Shown here: positions 30,303 to 39,415 of the stretch, piece by piece
Layout of the letters: each line of letters opens with the position of its first letter
Numbering within the stretch: position 1 is the stretch's first letter
Origin: a virus
Length of the DNA stretch: 43,586 bases
Strand: one strand, 5' to 3'
Virus record (IMG/VR): IMGVR_UViG_3300040810_000139
Span: 1 to 43,586 of that record
Translations under genes and position numbers: made by a program
The notes under the pieces: generated by a model
Told to the model about the DNA's origin: nothing
What the model saw: the letters and a program-made list of their open reading frames with translations, nothing else
Database searches by the model: none

Positions 30303-31865
30303 ATGAGCAACTTTAACGCAAGTGGTACGGGCGAATTAGTCAAACCAGCATATAAGAAAACAGCATTTAAAAATCAAAAAGAAATTGATGATTTTGTAAA
30401 GTGTTGTGATCCTGATACTGGTTATCTATACTTTATGGATAACTTCTTTTATATTCAGCACCCAACACAAGGTTCAATTCAATATCATCCTTATGAATAC
30501 CAAGAACGTTTAATCGACACATATCACAACTATAGATACTCTATTGCATTGATGCCTAGACAGTCTGGTAAGTCTACGTCAGCCGCAGGTTACTTGCTAT
30601 GGTATGCTATGTTTGTACCTGATGCTACTATTCTAATCGCCGCACATAAGTACACAGGTTCACAAGAGATTATGCAACGTATCAGATATGCATATGAAAA
30701 CTGTCCTACACACATTAAAGCAGGTGTTGTTACATACAACAAAGGATCGTTAGACTTTGAGAATGGCTCTCGTATTGTATCAGCAACAACTACAGAGAAT
30801 ACGGGTCGTGGTATGTCGATCACACTCTTGTATCTGGATGAGTTTGCATTCGTAAGACCTACAATTGCTGAACAGTTTTGGACTTCTATTACACCAACAC
30901 TAGCAACAGGCGGTAAAGCAATCATCACATCTACTCCGAACTCTGATGAAGATCAGTTTGCATTGATTTGGAAACAAGCCAATAAGAATATAGATGCTAA
31001 CGGAGAAGAGACAGAATTAGGTATTAATGGATTCAAACCTTTTAGATCATATTGGAATGAACAACCCGGACGTGATGATAAGTGGGCAGAAGAAATAAAA
31101 GCACAATTAGGAGACGACAGATTTGCACGTGAAATCGGTTGCGAATTCTTAATAGCAGATGAAACATTAATCAATCCTAATACATTAATCATGTTAGAAT
31201 CAGTAGAACCTACAAATAGAATGGGTCAAGTCAGATGGTTTCAAAAACCCAAGAAAGGCATGGTCTATTGTGTAGGATTAGATCCGTCATTGGGTACAGG
31301 TGGAGATCCAGCCGCAATACAAATCTTTGAAGCAAACACTACTACACAGATAGGTGAATGGAAAGATAACAAAACAGATATTCCTCAACAAATTAAGTTA
31401 TTGGGACAAATTACACAATACATCGCAGATGAAACTGGAGAACCTAATAACATTTACTACTCACTTGAAAACAATTCAATAGGAGAAGCCGCATTAATCT
31501 CACTAGCAGAATATGGTGAATCAAATATTCAAGGTATATTCTTAAGTGAGAAAGGTAAAAAACGTAGAGGATACAATACAACACACAAAGTCAAACTTGC
31601 CGCTTGTGCTAAATTCAAAACATTGATGGAAAGTAAAAAAATGAATGTAAAAAGTAAAGCATTGATTAGTGAGTTAAAGACTTTTGTTGCATCAGGTGGT
31701 AGTTATCAAGCAAAAATCGGAGATAATGATGACTTAGTAATGGCTACCCTGCTCGTAGTACGTATTTTACAAGACATTACAGACTTTCACAGTGACTTAA
31801 CAGAACATATGCGAGACCATGATGAAATGGTTGCACCCTTGCCGTTCTTTGCTGTGATTAACTAA
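30303..31865 (+). CDS. Terminase large subunit, gp17-like
   Basis: The 520-residue protein has Walker A LMPRQSGKS (83-91) with the R-Q pattern of large terminases, Walker B LLYLDE (175-180), the coupling motif TSTPNS, and a C-terminal RNase H-like nuclease with VGLDPSLGTGGD supplying the first acidic residue. It cuts and pumps phage DNA into the prohead using ATP. Length is slightly below T4 gp17 (610). A late promoter precedes the start with the 5-nt spacing that would make the mRNA leaderless. It is placed next to a large probable virion protein rather than to portal and sheath genes, unlike T4 order. Confidence 0.93.
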   Translation: MSNFNASGTGELVKPAYKKTAFKNQKEIDDFVKCCDPDTGYLYFMDNFFYIQHPTQGSIQYHPYEYQERLIDTYHNYRYSIALMPRQSGKSTSAAGYLLWYAMFVPDATILIAAHKYTGSQEIMQRIRYAYENCPTHIKAGVVTYNKGSLDFENGSRIVSATTTENTGRGMSITLLYLDEFAFVRPTIAEQFWTSITPTLATGGKAIITSTPNSDEDQFALIWKQANKNIDANGEETELGINGFKPFRSYWNEQPGRDDKWAEEIKAQLGDDRFAREIGCEFLIADETLINPNTLIMLESVEPTNRMGQVRWFQKPKKGMVYCVGLDPSLGTGGDPAAIQIFEANTTTQIGEWKDNKTDIPQQIKLLGQITQYIADETGEPNNIYYSLENNSIGEAALISLAEYGESNIQGIFLSEKGKKRRGYNTTHKVKLAACAKFKTLMESKKMNVKSKALISELKTFVASGGSYQAKIGDNDDLVMATLLVVRILQDITDFHSDLTEHMRDHDEMVAPLPFFAVIN

Positions 31866-31869
31866 AAGA

Positions 31870-31877
31870 GATAAATA
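31870..31877 (+). promoter_or_regulatory. T4-like late promoter core, leaderless type
   Basis: GATAAATA, then atagt, then the ATG at 31883. The gap is exactly 5 nt. Confidence 0.6.
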
Positions 31878-31882
31878 ATAGT

Positions 31883-34558
31883 ATGGCAATTGATCAGGAA
31901 TCCTTCAACAAACGACTCTACGATATTTTAAAAACTCGTGGATACAAACCAGCACCTAAAGACTCAAAAAACGAAAGAACAAATCCAGAAATAGCAGATG
32001 TTTTTGAGTTTCAATTTATTAAAGACGGTGAAAATTATGGTAAGGCATGGGCAACCATTGACAAAACATCATCATTAAATATTTATTATGACGATAATCA
32101 AGCAGGTAGTCCCCCAGGACAAACAAAAGGCATAGATTATGATGATTCTTGGTCTGGATTACTAAAACATTTAAAGCAATGGGCATTATCAAAACAACTA
32201 AACTTTGGCTTACATGACAGTGATCGTTTAGGTGACGATATGCGTCAAAGGGATTACTATAAAATGAAAGAAAAAATGACAGAAGGATATCATCCTGTTA
32301 ATAAAACAACATCATATAATGACAACATACCAAACGTAAAAGTTGTAATTCAACATGATAGACAAATCGGCGAAGGCGAGCAACGTTGGAGAAACGTCCA
32401 CAAGATTTTTGTTGAAAATACTCAAGGCGAACGTTTTGCAGTCCCAACTAAAATGCCAGGTATTGCACGTGTATATGGTAGACACGTAGCAGAAGGTGGA
32501 ACTCCATATGATGAAAGAGGTAAGCACATTACTCAATTAGTCGAAGAATATACTAAGATGGCCGGCTTTGTCCGTGCCACACGCCGAGGAGAATTCAATG
32601 AATCTGTTGCACAACTTATAGCAGAAGGTGTCAAACATCACAGATCATTAAAAGAAACACTGCAAAAGATGCAAAGTCATAGAGGATACAATCATTATTT
32701 TGAGTCATGGACTCCTGCTCTTATGGAAGATGATGCCGATCATTCAAGCATTGCAGAAATGTTTTCGCATGAAACAATTGATCCTAGAATCGAAAGTGTT
32801 TTGCCTATCTTAAACAAACTTAATAGTAGCATCATTAATGAAATCGAAGAAGTCAACGAGTTAGATCAATGGGCAAAGTCTATTACTGAAATGGAACAGA
32901 TAGACGAAGAAAAAAGAGATACACATTGCTCAGATAAGTGCTGTGGCTCAGATGTAAAAGCAGAGGACTGCACATGTTCACCAGATTGTCCACATTGTAA
33001 CTGTAATGCAAAATTAGATGAAAGCGGTCTACAAAGATACACAGGTATTAAAAAGTACGGCAAAAAAGGTTTTGAAGAATTACAAAAAGCAGGCCGTGAA
33101 GGTGCAAGTGAAGAAGAAAAAGGTAAAATCAAAGACAAATATCTAACAAAAGAAGAAAGTGAAAAGCCAGGTGGAATGGGTACCGAAGATGATGATTTAA
33201 GAGATGAAGAATCAGGTAAAAACCATGACCCTAAAACAGGTAAAAGAATCAAACCTCATCCGTTCGATCCAGGCGATGATCATTTAAACGAAGGTAAATA
33301 TAATCAATTAGTAGTAGATGCTTTAGAAATGAGTGAAAAAGAATTTGGTGAAAAGCATCCTGCTGTAGCACATAGATATAATGATATTATAGCCGCATTT
33401 AGTAAAGAAGACTTAAAAGATAAACTAGAAAAACCTGTGCAACCTGAATTAGATTTATCTGAGAATACTGATTTCAGAACTTTAGTTAATTTAGACGTAC
33501 AGAAAATACAACAAGCCTCTTCAAATGCAAAAGCATATGAAGAAGTAATCAAACAAAGAATTAGGGATCTTAAATTACGAATACCAAAAGAAAGTGATCC
33601 GGTAAAACGTAAAGAAATATCATCGCAAATCAGAGAATACGAAAAGTACAAAAATCAATATGATTTTACTAAAGCCAGTTTAGCAAAAAATGCAAAAGAT
33701 GCCTCAAGAATTGAAGCAGATAGAATATTAAACAAGAAACCTGATCCATATACAAGACCATCAGATAAAGTAACTATCGGTACTGCTTTAGCAGGACTGT
33801 TAGGTGAAGAGTCAGTTATCGATGAAAAAGATTTTTCAGAAAAAGAAATTAAAATGGCATATGGCATTTTAAATGATCCTAGATATAAAGGTGGAAATCA
33901 AACTGGAGCAATTAAAGCAATCGAAGGTATTAAAGCAGGACTATCTGAGCATCCAGGAGTTAAAAGAGCAATCTATAAAACACAAAATGAGCCTGATAAT
34001 TTAGAAGAAGCAAATGCGCCGATTGAAAAAATTAAAAGTCCAATGACAGGGAAAGAAATCAAATACACAATATTAAATGGAGATGTATTTAACGAATATG
34101 GTGGCCCACTTGGATTTGATGATTATTTTGATATTATGGTCGCACATAATTATCCTGCAGAAGGCCCTACAATTACTCAAATGTATTCTGATTATAAAGA
34201 TCAACACGGAAGTATACCGACTAGAGGTTACAACCCAGGTCATTCAATGAAAGAAGAAGAAATGGATGAAGGTTTAGATGCTAATCAAAAACGTGCAGGG
34301 CAATTAGGACCTGTAGGTGGTCCTGCAAAAGTAGGTGATTTAGTTGGATCTGAAAGTAAACACGCAGATGATGAAATGTCTATTCATCAAATGTCTGATG
34401 AAGATTTAGCAGATTATCTTAATGTAGATGTTAAAGATGTTAAAGCAGATAGAGACCACGCAGAAGAAGTTGCAAACGACAAATCACGTGATCATGCGCC
34501 TGACAATATGTTAGAAGATATCTTACGTTTAAGTGGATATAGTAAATACGAGAAATAA
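31883..34558 (+). CDS. Large probable virion protein (891 aa) with Cys-rich knot
   Basis: The N-terminal ~120 residues form a compact domain (FEFQFIKDGENYGKAWATID). Residues ~150-290 contain HKIFVENTQGERFAVPTKMP and RHVAEGGTPYDERGKHITQL, then LKETLQKMQSHRGYNHYF. Residues C349-C375 hold eight Cys in 27 residues (SDKCCGSD; DCTCSPDCPHCNC), suggesting a zinc cluster. The rest is very charged and mostly disordered or helical, with a final helix LEDILRLSGYSKYEK. Several xxE sites (MTEG, LIAEG, LMED) could be cut by the prohead protease. Placed after the terminase with a late promoter, it may be an internal head or scaffold protein; this is inference. No catalytic motif is recognised. Confidence 0.55.
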   Translation: MAIDQESFNKRLYDILKTRGYKPAPKDSKNERTNPEIADVFEFQFIKDGENYGKAWATIDKTSSLNIYYDDNQAGSPPGQTKGIDYDDSWSGLLKHLKQWALSKQLNFGLHDSDRLGDDMRQRDYYKMKEKMTEGYHPVNKTTSYNDNIPNVKVVIQHDRQIGEGEQRWRNVHKIFVENTQGERFAVPTKMPGIARVYGRHVAEGGTPYDERGKHITQLVEEYTKMAGFVRATRRGEFNESVAQLIAEGVKHHRSLKETLQKMQSHRGYNHYFESWTPALMEDDADHSSIAEMFSHETIDPRIESVLPILNKLNSSIINEIEEVNELDQWAKSITEMEQIDEEKRDTHCSDKCCGSDVKAEDCTCSPDCPHCNCNAKLDESGLQRYTGIKKYGKKGFEELQKAGREGASEEEKGKIKDKYLTKEESEKPGGMGTEDDDLRDEESGKNHDPKTGKRIKPHPFDPGDDHLNEGKYNQLVVDALEMSEKEFGEKHPAVAHRYNDIIAAFSKEDLKDKLEKPVQPELDLSENTDFRTLVNLDVQKIQQASSNAKAYEEVIKQRIRDLKLRIPKESDPVKRKEISSQIREYEKYKNQYDFTKASLAKNAKDASRIEADRILNKKPDPYTRPSDKVTIGTALAGLLGEESVIDEKDFSEKEIKMAYGILNDPRYKGGNQTGAIKAIEGIKAGLSEHPGVKRAIYKTQNEPDNLEEANAPIEKIKSPMTGKEIKYTILNGDVFNEYGGPLGFDDYFDIMVAHNYPAEGPTITQMYSDYKDQHGSIPTRGYNPGHSMKEEEMDEGLDANQKRAGQLGPVGGPAKVGDLVGSESKHADDEMSIHQMSDEDLADYLNVDVKDVKADRDHAEEVANDKSRDHAPDNMLEDILRLSGYSKYEK

Positions 34559-34564
34559 TGATAA

Positions 34565-34714
34565 GTGGAAGCAATTTTCATAGGAATACTGATGATGCTA
34601 CCGATGATCTGTGGTGGTTTTACCTTTGTAGTAAGTCAACAAGCAGTAGAGGGTAAATTCAATGGCAGACAAGAAAAAGAAACAGTCAAAGATTTATCTG
34701 ATACCCGAAGGTGA
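34565..34714 (+). CDS. Tiny membrane protein (49 aa), overlapping the bL33-like gene
   Basis: A GTG at 34565 opens a 49-residue frame ending at TGA 34712-34714. Residues 2-24 (EAIFIGILMMLPMICGGFTF) form a membrane helix, followed by a charged tail (QQAVEGKFNGRQEKE). It overlaps the start of the next gene by 53 nt in another frame. The hydrophobic pattern is much too regular for a chance frame and I recall similar tiny membrane proteins in marine phages, but there is no strong ribosome site. Confidence 0.45.
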   Translation: MEAIFIGILMMLPMICGGFTFVVSQQAVEGKFNGRQEKETVKDLSDTRR

Positions 34715-34865
34715 AACTAGAGATCACCATACATATCATTACACCGCTATTAAAACAAAAAATTTAACTATAAGTAATACTAAGTTGAAACTTAAAAAGT
34801 ACAACCCGGTTAAAAGAAAACATGAGTGGTTCGTAGAAGCAAAACTACCCCCTCATTCTAAGTAA
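34662..34865 (+). CDS. rpmG: Ribosomal protein bL33-like protein
   Basis: The 67-residue product aligns with bacterial bL33: phage KIYLIPEGETRDHHTYHYTA / IKTKNLTISNTKLKLKKYNP / VKRKHEWFVEAKL against E. coli [20 protein letters not shown] / RTKPEKLELKKFDP / VVRQHVIYKEAKI. The key positions (Y-T before K-T/N, KL-LKK-P, K/R-H, EAK) are conserved. It lacks the four Cys of the zinc-binding form. bL33 sits near the E site and tRNA exit of the large subunit. A phage copy could replace the host protein and alter translation. A ribosome site AGAGGG precedes the ATG. No search was possible, so the call rests on this alignment. Confidence 0.78.
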   Translation: MADKKKKQSKIYLIPEGETRDHHTYHYTAIKTKNLTISNTKLKLKKYNPVKRKHEWFVEAKLPPHSK

Positions 34866-34874
34866 GGTTATATA

Positions 34875-35564
34875 ATGAGATTTACAGAGTTCTTTACTGA
34901 AGAAAACGATCTGGAGAAAAAGAGAACAGTTCCTCCATTGGACATCAAGTCCAGAGATGTCGTATCAAAAGATGACACTGAAGATGCTATCGCAAATGTA
35001 GATACAAGTCAGATACAAGGCATGGATGATCGTATGGCACAACTTGCTCAGAACAAAGACTTAATCTATCAATACACTGATGATGAAATGACTGATCTTA
35101 TTCCTGTTGATGATGAAGAAGAGGAAGAAGGTGTAGGCGTAACAATCGAAGAACCAAACACACTACCACAAGAAATTAGACAAGACTTAAGAACACATGG
35201 TGACGTAACAGCAAGGTTTCATTCTGTAGAGAATCTACCTGGTTACTTAGATGATGCTATTCGTATGATGGGTCAAAAAGTATTTGCATCTCTAACAGCA
35301 ACTCCAATCGATGAAATCAATGTACTTGTTAATTTAGGAGATCAAGGACCAAACGAGCAACGAGAACTAAATGCTGTTGCTGGAATGGTTGATACTTATG
35401 GAGAAAGAAGAGGAGACTATGAAATGAAATTCGATAGAATCCTCCCCGGATATGAAGCAGATATTCGTGTCTATGAGTACAAAGATCAGATATTCTGCTT
35501 AGTAAAAGATTTTGCAGGCTCTTACATTTATAGTTGGCCAGCAGAGAATAAAAAACTTAATTAA
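34875..35564 (+). CDS. Probable internal head protein with capsid-targeting leader (229 aa)
   Basis: The N-terminus MRFTEFFTE matches the leader type of the products at 9964 and 25366, with expected cleavage after E9. Residues ~75-95 are strongly acidic (DLIPVDDEEEEEG), then comes a folded-looking domain (YLDDAIRMMGQKVFASLTAT; GMVDTYGERRGDYEMKFDRI; GYEADIRVYEYKDQIFCLVK). No enzyme motif is seen. Packaging in the head is inferred from the leader. The gene ends directly against the convergent minus-strand operon. Confidence 0.6.
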   Translation: MRFTEFFTEENDLEKKRTVPPLDIKSRDVVSKDDTEDAIANVDTSQIQGMDDRMAQLAQNKDLIYQYTDDEMTDLIPVDDEEEEEGVGVTIEEPNTLPQEIRQDLRTHGDVTARFHSVENLPGYLDDAIRMMGQKVFASLTATPIDEINVLVNLGDQGPNEQRELNAVAGMVDTYGERRGDYEMKFDRILPGYEADIRVYEYKDQIFCLVKDFAGSYIYSWPAENKKLN

Positions 35565-35996
35565 TTATTCTACGTCATTCAAAGGATTTTCTAAGATCGT
35601 TTGAATTCTTTCTTCTAACTCTTTTCTCATCTCACGCATTTCTTTGTCTTGCTCTTTGAAACGTTCTTGCATCTCACGTTCCATCTCATAGACATCATCA
35701 CGCACTTCACGTTGAGTCTTAGCAGTTTCACTTTCAACTCTACGTGCTAAACGAGCGGCTTCTGTGATTTCTCCTTGCAGATTATCTTTGATAACTTCTG
35801 TAAGTTCAGTTAATCTAATAATTTCTAGTTCGATTGTTTCTGGTTGTAATGCTTCTAGTTTTTCTTCTGCTTCAAGCAGTCTATTGTAGAGTTCAAACCC
35901 TCCCCACAAACCACCAATTAATGTTCCTAGTAAGGGTAAAATGAATAGCAGTTTGCTACCACTCATCTTTATGCCTTCATATTCTACACTTGCCAT
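35565..35996 (-). CDS. Membrane-anchored coiled-coil protein (143 aa)
   Basis: AGGAG precedes the ATG at 35996 on the minus strand. Residues ~14-30 (KLLFILPLLGTLIGGLWGGF) form a membrane anchor; residues ~40-135 are a long charged coiled coil (LEAEEKLEALQPETIELEII; YEMEREMQERFKEQDKEMRE). This shape is like an inner-membrane spanin or a membrane scaffold, but it has no lipoprotein partner nearby. It is the last gene of a four-gene minus-strand operon, 9 bp after its upstream neighbour. Confidence 0.6.
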   Translation of the reverse strand: MASVEYEGIKMSGSKLLFILPLLGTLIGGLWGGFELYNRLLEAEEKLEALQPETIELEIIRLTELTEVIKDNLQGEITEAARLARRVESETAKTQREVRDDVYEMEREMQERFKEQDKEMREMRKELEERIQTILENPLNDVE

Positions 35997-36005
35997 AATA
36001 TGCTC

Positions 36006-36419
36006 CTATTGTTTACTGCTAAATGCTTTTCCTGCCTCAGCAATACCAAATGATCCTAGTGTTACAACAACAAAAGACGTATAGATAAAGTCTGATATAA
36101 CTAAATCAGTGCCGTCTAATCCTGTCACTAAGTCTACGATACCAAACGCAACCATCATAAAGAACGATAAAAAGCCAATGATTGATTTCTCATTGATTTT
36201 GTTGTCGTCCATAAATAGATGACCAAGTCTGAATTTTTCTTTTGGTTTCACTTCATGGGAAACTTTTCTTAAGTCCTGAGTTAATGCTTCCATCTCTCTG
36301 ATTTTGTCATTAGCCTCGTCTAGTTTTAGAAGTAGATCAGTATATTTGTCTAAATCCATTTTGTTGATAACGTTTTTATCATAATCGTCATCGGTTACAT
36401 GTTCGATGTTGTCACTCAT
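36006..36419 (-). CDS. Membrane protein with two helices (137 aa)
   Basis: The acidic N-terminus (residues 1-60, with a short coiled coil KLDEANDKIREMEALTQDLR) is followed by two membrane segments near residues 81-96 (IIGFLSFFMMVAFGIVDLV) and 108-127 (DFIYTSFVVVTLGSFGIAEA). The start overlaps the upstream stop by 4 nt. No family is recognised. It may anchor the products of the two upstream secreted-protein genes at the inner membrane. Confidence 0.6.
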   Translation of the reverse strand: MSDNIEHVTDDDYDKNVINKMDLDKYTDLLLKLDEANDKIREMEALTQDLRKVSHEVKPKEKFRLGHLFMDDNKINEKSIIGFLSFFMMVAFGIVDLVTGLDGTDLVISDFIYTSFVVVTLGSFGIAEAGKAFSSKQ

Positions 36420-39415
36420 TTCTTTTCTCCTGTGTCTTCATCTGGGTTAATTCCATATTGCATAAGAACCATCTTATACAACTTTTCTTGTGTATTGCCA
36501 GCCATACGATAGAATCCCATTTTGTTGTCATCTATCTTACCGTCTGGCATTTGTTTATTGTCGTACCATTGATTTTTATTATTAGCATAAACTTGTGCAC
36601 CTGTATATGCACTAAAGCCTGCTGTATAACCTATATAAGCAACAGCAACAGTTTGGTCTGCATATCCGCCGTCTTCAGTTGGTCCGCCTTCTTGTATATT
36701 CTGTAGTTGGGCTTCTAAGTTTGCTTGTGCAACTGTAGCACCAACACTGTCTGCTAAACTCTCAACTGCTTGGGTAGTACGTTGTTCTTGGACAGAGTTC
36801 TGTACTTCAAAACGTTGAAAGTTTGGTGCTTGTTGACTTAAAAATTCAGTCAATCCTGTACCAGTTGACAATGCTTCAGTTAAACTATCTTCAAACTGTA
36901 CGTCAGTACTGCTAATTCCACCAGTACCGTCATCAAAGTTTTCTACAAATAACTGTTCTTCTTGCATCATCTCTTGCTGTTGTTCAGCAACTTCAAAAGC
37001 AGAAGTCTGTACAACGTCTACAGACGTACTAGAGACATCAATGGCAGTATCTACTTGACCAGTTACTTGTTCAAATTGTTGTTGACTAGAATCATCTGCA
37101 ACCACTCCAGTTGAATCACTACTAGATGAACTAGCCACTGATTGTGAGCCAGTGTTATTAAAACTACTGCCGTCTTGACCTGCGAAACTTTGTGATGCAC
37201 CTGAATCAACTTGCACTGACGCAGAGGCTCCACCGTCACTAATTACATCTTCAATAACGTTGGCAGTTTGTGCATCATCTGAGACTGCGGAAGCAATCTG
37301 TGCAATAGCAACACTTTGATATGCTGGTCTTGACTTAGAAGACGAACCAGAACTTGAAACAGCCTGTTCTGCTTCTTTCTCTACACGAACTTCTTCTTGT
37401 GCTATTTCTTCACGGACTTCTTCTTGTTCTTCTTGTGCTTCTACAATTAATTCTTGTTTCTCAATCACTTCTTCTTTTCTTATTTCTTCAGGAGATTCTT
37501 CAGCAGTTAATTCTTCTAACTCTGCTTCACTGATTAATTCTTCAAATGCCTCATCAGATTCTACAAAGATTTCTTCTTCAGTGTAATCAGGCATTAACTC
37601 ATCGTCTTGTGCTATCCAAACTTCTTCTTCAGGAGCACCTTCTACAAATGTGTCCCAATTGATTTGACCTTCTTCATCAAATTCTATGTTTTCATGCCAC
37701 TGATCAACTTCTTCTTGTCCATATGTTGCAACATCATGTTCATACCAATCTTGGTCTGTGAACGAATAAAACTCTTCTCCGTATGTTTCAACCATACCCA
37801 CTAATTGTTCTGTTGCTTCTTGTTGAAATTCTTCAGTTGCCCAAACATCAGCAGTAAGCATATCAATGTTACCATTAGGATCCCATTCAAGTGATTGTTG
37901 TTGCATTGCTGTATCATGTAATTGAGTATCGTAGTTTTCTAACCCACCTACTACGTTTAACACATAGTCACCTGGTCTATGTCCATTGAACTGTACTGCT
38001 ATTGGATCTTCTCCTAATGCGGCTATGTGTTCTTGCCCCAGTGTTACAAACATAGCATCTTGCGGGGAAAGTCCTTGATCAACTAACATTTGTTGTTCTG
38101 TATTCAAGTCATCATATGAAATGTTAGGATCAAGTCTAGGGTCATAGTTGCCATTTACCATCCAAGGTTCATCACCCATGTCTTGGTTGACACCTCCGTC
38201 ATCATAGGCATAGCCATCATCATATGTAGATCCGTCTGTGTTGTATTGCTCTCCAGTATTAGGATCAGTAACTAATCCTGTAGTTGGATCGTAACCTGTT
38301 GAACCAGTCATAGCAAGTGCTTGATCATACCCAGGGCAACTTGAATCATACAATGGATCAATAGTACACATCAATCCTTTATCTGGTTCCTGATCTTCAT
38401 AAAACTCACATCCACTATCATATTGTGAATCTAAATTACATTGATACTCTAAGTATGCTAGATCATATAATAAACAATCTGTTGAATATAAAGGGTTGCT
38501 TTCACATTGTATTGGTTCACCGTCTGCATCTGAATATAGTATACCGCCTCCGTTTTCTAAGTATCCATCATCCATATCATCAAAAGTATTGTCAACACTG
38601 CCATCACCTAAGTTATCTGCGCCGTCATCATAAAATAGATATTGAGTATAATTTTGCGGGTCTTTTTGTTCTCCAATCAAAACATCATGGTCTTTGATAT
38701 CTAATTCTGCGTAAACAAATCCATAATTGTCAGGTTTGTTTACTTCCGCTCTTTCATCATCTGTACATAATTTACTAGTCTGAGTAGTACATTTGTTTAT
38801 AGAGTCATTATAGTCAAATAGATATATTTCAAAACTGTTACTAGAGGCTGTTAAGTTATTATGATATCCAAACTCTGCCATGTAATACCAACCAAAAATA
38901 ACATAGTCATCAAATGCTTTAAACATCATTGCACTATCTTTTGTTCCGGTGTATTCCATATCAGCATAGATGAAATCAGAATAGAAAGGAAAAAGTGTAT
39001 TAGTTGCATTTGAAGTATAACCGCCTGTTCCACTCCCTAATTGATTAGGTGTGTAGTCAGAACAGTAATCATTGTCACTGAAAGAACTTGATGTTAATAA
39101 TTTAAGACAACCGTTCGTACTCATTAATCCATAATTAAATGATTCATTGTGCCACTCCCATGAAAAGCCAAATCCTCCGGCCACATGACAGCCGCCGTCA
39201 TCAGAAAAGTTATCACATTTAGTTACACCATTATTAGTATCATCATCTGCAAAGTAAAGATCATATAGATTATAAAGACCACCGTAATCTCCAGTCACTG
39301 AGTAAATGGTATTGGTGCCGTCAGCATTCGACTCATTATAGTTAGGAGGAGTGTACTGTGCTACCGCAAACATGGGTAGCATCAATAGTAATGGTATTAT
39401 TTTGAATTGTGCCAT
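36416..39415 (-). CDS. Large secreted protein (999 aa) with signal peptide
   Basis: The N-terminus FKIIPLLLMLPMFAVAQ is a signal peptide, likely cut before QYTPPN. Residues ~20-260 are beta-rich with paired Cys (GGCHVAGGFGFSWEWHNESF; YGLMSTNGCLKLL) and resemble a NIDO-like extracellular domain (tentative). The middle is acidic with many Glu (EEIRKEEVIEKQELIVEAQE), the next part Ser/Gln-rich. The last ~110 residues look folded (YIGYTAGFSAYTGAQVYANN; KLYKMVLMQYGINPDED). A periplasmic or surface location is inferred. It overlaps its upstream gene by 19 nt and its downstream gene by 4 nt. Function is unknown; such a large exported protein is unusual for a T4-like phage. Confidence 0.7.
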   Translation of the reverse strand: MAQFKIIPLLLMLPMFAVAQYTPPNYNESNADGTNTIYSVTGDYGGLYNLYDLYFADDDTNNGVTKCDNFSDDGGCHVAGGFGFSWEWHNESFNYGLMSTNGCLKLLTSSSFSDNDYCSDYTPNQLGSGTGGYTSNATNTLFPFYSDFIYADMEYTGTKDSAMMFKAFDDYVIFGWYYMAEFGYHNNLTASSNSFEIYLFDYNDSINKCTTQTSKLCTDDERAEVNKPDNYGFVYAELDIKDHDVLIGEQKDPQNYTQYLFYDDGADNLGDGSVDNTFDDMDDGYLENGGGILYSDADGEPIQCESNPLYSTDCLLYDLAYLEYQCNLDSQYDSGCEFYEDQEPDKGLMCTIDPLYDSSCPGYDQALAMTGSTGYDPTTGLVTDPNTGEQYNTDGSTYDDGYAYDDGGVNQDMGDEPWMVNGNYDPRLDPNISYDDLNTEQQMLVDQGLSPQDAMFVTLGQEHIAALGEDPIAVQFNGHRPGDYVLNVVGGLENYDTQLHDTAMQQQSLEWDPNGNIDMLTADVWATEEFQQEATEQLVGMVETYGEEFYSFTDQDWYEHDVATYGQEEVDQWHENIEFDEEGQINWDTFVEGAPEEEVWIAQDDELMPDYTEEEIFVESDEAFEELISEAELEELTAEESPEEIRKEEVIEKQELIVEAQEEQEEVREEIAQEEVRVEKEAEQAVSSSGSSSKSRPAYQSVAIAQIASAVSDDAQTANVIEDVISDGGASASVQVDSGASQSFAGQDGSSFNNTGSQSVASSSSSDSTGVVADDSSQQQFEQVTGQVDTAIDVSSTSVDVVQTSAFEVAEQQQEMMQEEQLFVENFDDGTGGISSTDVQFEDSLTEALSTGTGLTEFLSQQAPNFQRFEVQNSVQEQRTTQAVESLADSVGATVAQANLEAQLQNIQEGGPTEDGGYADQTVAVAYIGYTAGFSAYTGAQVYANNKNQWYDNKQMPDGKIDDNKMGFYRMAGNTQEKLYKMVLMQYGINPDEDTGEKK

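Noticed and set aside
34558-34656. 32-codon frame starting at ATG 34558
   Set aside because: Composition is unlike a protein domain, and the overlapping GTG frame has a clear membrane helix.
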